From contig CAJXPB010000001.1 in NCBI GenBank assembly GCA_913057905.1, positions 434,001 to 498,000 on the forward strand: DNA of 64,000 nt, given 5' to 3'. Origin of the DNA: an uncultured Pseudomonadota bacterium. Lineage in GTDB: Bacteria > Myxococcota_A > Bradymonadia > Bradymonadales > Bradymonadaceae. Each line of letters opens with the position of its first letter. The first letter of the stretch is position 1. Below, piece after piece: positions 61,600-64,000 of the stretch. The translations under genes and the position numbers were made by a program. Below the pieces are notes generated by a model. It ran no database searches and was not told the origin of the DNA. It was given only the letters and a program-made list of their open reading frames with translations.

Positions 61600-64000
61600 A
61601 TGAAACGTCTGCTTCGACATGCCATTCGATGGTTCGGCTGGGCGCTGCTCGGCCTCGCCGGACTGGTGTGTCTGGCATTGGTCCTCGTGCAGACGCCGCC
61701 AGCCAAAGACTTCATTCGGACTCAGGCGATCAGCCAGGCAAACAACCTCCTGCGTGGGGAGGTCAAAGCCGACCGACTGACGGGGACGCTTTTGGGGGGC
61801 CTCAGCCTCCATGATGTCGAGGTCGTCGACGGCCGTGACCGCTCGCTGGCCACCATCGACCGACTCTCGATCGACTATTCACTGTGGTCGCTCGCCGGTG
61901 ATCGAGTCGAGGTCGACTCGATCACACTCGACGGACCTCGCGTCCTCATCGCGCGCCATCAGGATGGTACCCTCAATGTCTCGACACTGGTCGCCCCCTC
62001 CCCGACCGATGAAGCCGCCGAGCCCTTTGCCCTCAATCTGGACCTCTCGACCATAGAAATTAACCGGGGCCTCGTCGCCTGGCGAGACGTCGCCTCGACG
62101 CAGCCTGTTCCCGAGGAGCTTCCCGACCTGACGTCGCTCGTCACACCCGGATCCCACGATGAATTGGACGCCCGAACTCGCCAAGCGGCCCGGGCGATTG
62201 AATCTAGCGGCAATCGAGGCCTCGACGGGATCCCACCCGTCGCACTGGCCTGGGACCTGACGGTTCGGGCTCGCTTCGCCATGAATGGCTCTGCCGACCT
62301 GCGCGCCGCCCTGGATCGATTCGAGACGACGGTCTCAGCGCCGATGTTCGACACCTCCGAGCCGCTGACGATCGAGGGCGCCCTGGGCCAGTTCACCGGA
62401 CGGGGGCTCGATCTCGACCTGCGCCGACTGTCGGTCGCCGACTCGGATATTCTGCGGGGGGTGACGGCCCGGCTGTCCTACGCATCAGAAGAGACGGCCA
62501 AGGACCAATTCTGGAGTCGAATCGAGCGTTTGCATGCATCGAAACCTCTGTTGGAGGCGGTGGCTCCCTGGATCACGCCTCGTTCGGACGTCACGGCCGA
62601 CATTGAAGTTGGCGGCACCATGGACGACATCTCGGTAGACGGGGGGATTCGGTTCGACCCAGGGCGGATGTCGGTGGCCGGCCGACTCGGCCTCCCATCC
62701 TCCAAGCAGGCGACCTGGCGCGGGGCCATCGAGGGACGGGATCTCGAACTCTCAGCGCTGACCGGGCTGGCCCCCGACGCGGGAGGTAACATCCGAGCAT
62801 GGTTCGACGGTCGGGGAACGACCTTCGAGGCGCTCGACGGTCGAGCCGACACCGCAATCACCGATGCTCATTACGGGCGATGGCAACTCGACCGCGTCCT
62901 TCTCAGAGCCGTGGCCGATGAACAGGTTCTCTCGGCACAGAAATTTGTCGTCGACTCTCCGTATGCGGATGCGTCCGCCACGGCCGGCTACCGCCGCGAC
63001 GGATCCGTGGCGGCGGCGCTCCACGCCCGAGCCTCCGGTGACGATGGTAGCCTTCCGGCCCGGGGTCGAGGCGAAGCGACCGCGACCCTCCGAGGCCGCG
63101 TCGATCCCGACGTGACTCCGAGCCTTTCGACAATCAAGCGATTGGACCTCGACGCCGACTGGGATCTCAGCGGGGTCGCGGCGCCAGCGCTGAACATCAA
63201 CCGATCCAGTGGACGTGTTTCCCTCGGTCTTTCTCCGCTGGCCGGGAGCTCGCGGATGCGGACTCGCACATCGGTCGATGCTTCAGCTCGGGGCCTCGTG
63301 GCAGGTCCGCATCGGCTGCGGCGCGCCGATGTCGACATCTCAGCAACGACCCGCATGCGATGGCCTCCGAATCCGAACCTCGATCTGCTCACACAGGGCG
63401 AACTTCAGGGAGATGTTCTGATCTCCGACCTCGTGACCGGCGCGAATTCGGTCGCGTCAGCAAACCTGTCACTGTCACTCACGCCGGACAATACCGGGCG
63501 AGCGGACGCTGCGAACCTCGACGTGTCAGGAGCTATCGAGGGGCTCGATGCAGGTGGGGTCACAGTTGCGTCCGCACAGTTGAACCTGAACGGCTCCACG
63601 ACATCGAACGACCGCTCATCGGGCGCAGCTCCCACCTTTGACGTCGCCGGAGAGACCGAATGGACATCCCTGGAGATGTCCGGAATCTCGAATGCCGAAG
63701 GTCGCGCGAAGCTGGACCTCCGAGGATTGCCCACCGAACCGACGGGCACCATTGCCCTCGCGGCCGATGGGACGACTGCCGCCGGCGTCGCCTGGCAGTC
63801 GATCACCGCGGATGTCGGTATCCCATCGGTCAACCGGTTCGCGATCGATGCCGCCCTCTCGCCGACAGAAACCCCGAACCTTCCATACGAACTCGCAGTG
63901 GCAGGAAGCCACGCCGCCGATTTCATGTCCTATGATTTCAGCTCCCTGACACTGAGACGGGGCCCGGAGCAGTGGCGCCTCCGACAGGAGGCCGGCCTTC
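61600..64000 (+). CDS. tamB: TamB/AsmA-like translocation-assembly protein, partial
   Basis: An open frame from ATG 61600 reads to the window end (800 codons seen, no stop). It has an N-terminal membrane anchor (about 10-34), then a repetitive beta-rich periplasmic region. Typical TamB start motifs are present: LTGTLLGGLSLHDVEVVDG and DRLSIDYSLWSLAGDRVEVDSITLDGP, followed by long AsmA-like repeats. TamB-type proteins bridge inner and outer membrane, and are linked with lipid transport or autotransporter assembly. It starts 24 bases after the Omp85 gene. Confidence 0.85.
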   Translation, partial: MKRLLRHAIRWFGWALLGLAGLVCLALVLVQTPPAKDFIRTQAISQANNLLRGEVKADRLTGTLLGGLSLHDVEVVDGRDRSLATIDRLSIDYSLWSLAGDRVEVDSITLDGPRVLIARHQDGTLNVSTLVAPSPTDEAAEPFALNLDLSTIEINRGLVAWRDVASTQPVPEELPDLTSLVTPGSHDELDARTRQAARAIESSGNRGLDGIPPVALAWDLTVRARFAMNGSADLRAALDRFETTVSAPMFDTSEPLTIEGALGQFTGRGLDLDLRRLSVADSDILRGVTARLSYASEETAKDQFWSRIERLHASKPLLEAVAPWITPRSDVTADIEVGGTMDDISVDGGIRFDPGRMSVAGRLGLPSSKQATWRGAIEGRDLELSALTGLAPDAGGNIRAWFDGRGTTFEALDGRADTAITDAHYGRWQLDRVLLRAVADEQVLSAQKFVVDSPYADASATAGYRRDGSVAAALHARASGDDGSLPARGRGEATATLRGRVDPDVTPSLSTIKRLDLDADWDLSGVAAPALNINRSSGRVSLGLSPLAGSSRMRTRTSVDASARGLVAGPHRLRRADVDISATTRMRWPPNPNLDLLTQGELQGDVLISDLVTGANSVASANLSLSLTPDNTGRADAANLDVSGAIEGLDAGGVTVASAQLNLNGSTTSNDRSSGAAPTFDVAGETEWTSLEMSGISNAEGRAKLDLRGLPTEPTGTIALAADGTTAAGVAWQSITADVGIPSVNRFAIDAALSPTETPNLPYELAVAGSHAADFMSYDFSSLTLRRGPEQWRLRQEAGL

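Overview
The window is about 64 kb of GC-rich, gene-dense bacterial chromosome with almost no accessory DNA. The encoded proteins point to a Gram-negative, respiring bacterium with an outer membrane: an Omp85 (BamA/TamA-like) protein followed by a TamB-like protein, several lipoproteins, a proton-translocating transhydrogenase and part of complex I. RNase J, large metzincin lipoproteins, receiver-only regulators and many strongly acidic proteins (GrpE, DnaK, FtsK linker, NfeD-like protein) would fit a marine or mildly halophilic Myxococcota/Deltaproteobacteria-type organism such as the Bradymonadales. That placement is inference only; no rRNA or other decisive marker lies here. No prophage, insertion sequence, CRISPR array or toxin cassette was seen.

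Left part (1-20.5 kb). A degenerate-looking RlaP-type nucleotidyltransferase and a HEAT-repeat protein run leftward. Rightward are a penicillin-insensitive murein endopeptidase and an overlapping lipoprotein gene. Then come a YfcE-type phosphoesterase, a 1276-residue metzincin lipoprotein and a compact leftward operon: coiled-coil protein, surE, apt, a beta-CASP metallo-beta-lactamase protein, a THUMP RNA methyltransferase and putA, ending at a good hairpin terminator. Divergent from it is an AsmA-like protein fused to a GT51 peptidoglycan glycosyltransferase, then a rhodanese-like protein without the catalytic cysteine and a bidirectional terminator.

Middle (20.5-43 kb). RNase HI with a coiled-coil N-terminus, pntAB, two flotillin/SPFH paralogues with an Asp-rich NfeD-like protein, RNase J, FtsK and an FHA-like protein. 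These are followed by leftward complex I genes in the transcription order nuoE-nuoF, a gap with a weak terminator, then nuoJ-K-L-M-N. nuoA-D, G, H and I are not in this locus.

Right part (43-64 kb). A hemerythrin-like gene and a bioB-bioD-bioF operon, a hypothetical protein with an in-frame tandem duplication, a HAD phosphatase, and a 0.5-kb intergenic region holding three copies of a structured repeat beside tRNA-Asn. Then a long leftward gene run: receiver protein, GT-B-like/coiled-coil protein, LPLG-type membrane protein, grpE, dnaK, a zinc-ribbon membrane protein and thiL. Finally there are tRNA-Cys, a membrane-anchored GrpE paralogue, a membrane protein of unknown function and the BamA/TamA-like plus TamB-like pair, which leaves the window at the right edge.

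Two themes recur: envelope assembly (murein endopeptidase, AsmA-GT51 fusion, Omp85/TamB, flotillins/NfeD, lipid-flippase-like protein) and protein/RNA quality control (DnaK-GrpE plus a membrane GrpE, RNase J, beta-CASP protein, RNase H). The best candidates for something undescribed are the membrane-tethered GrpE paralogue, the AsmA-GT51 fusion, the acidic flotillin/NfeD module and the repeat family at 49.1-49.3 kb.
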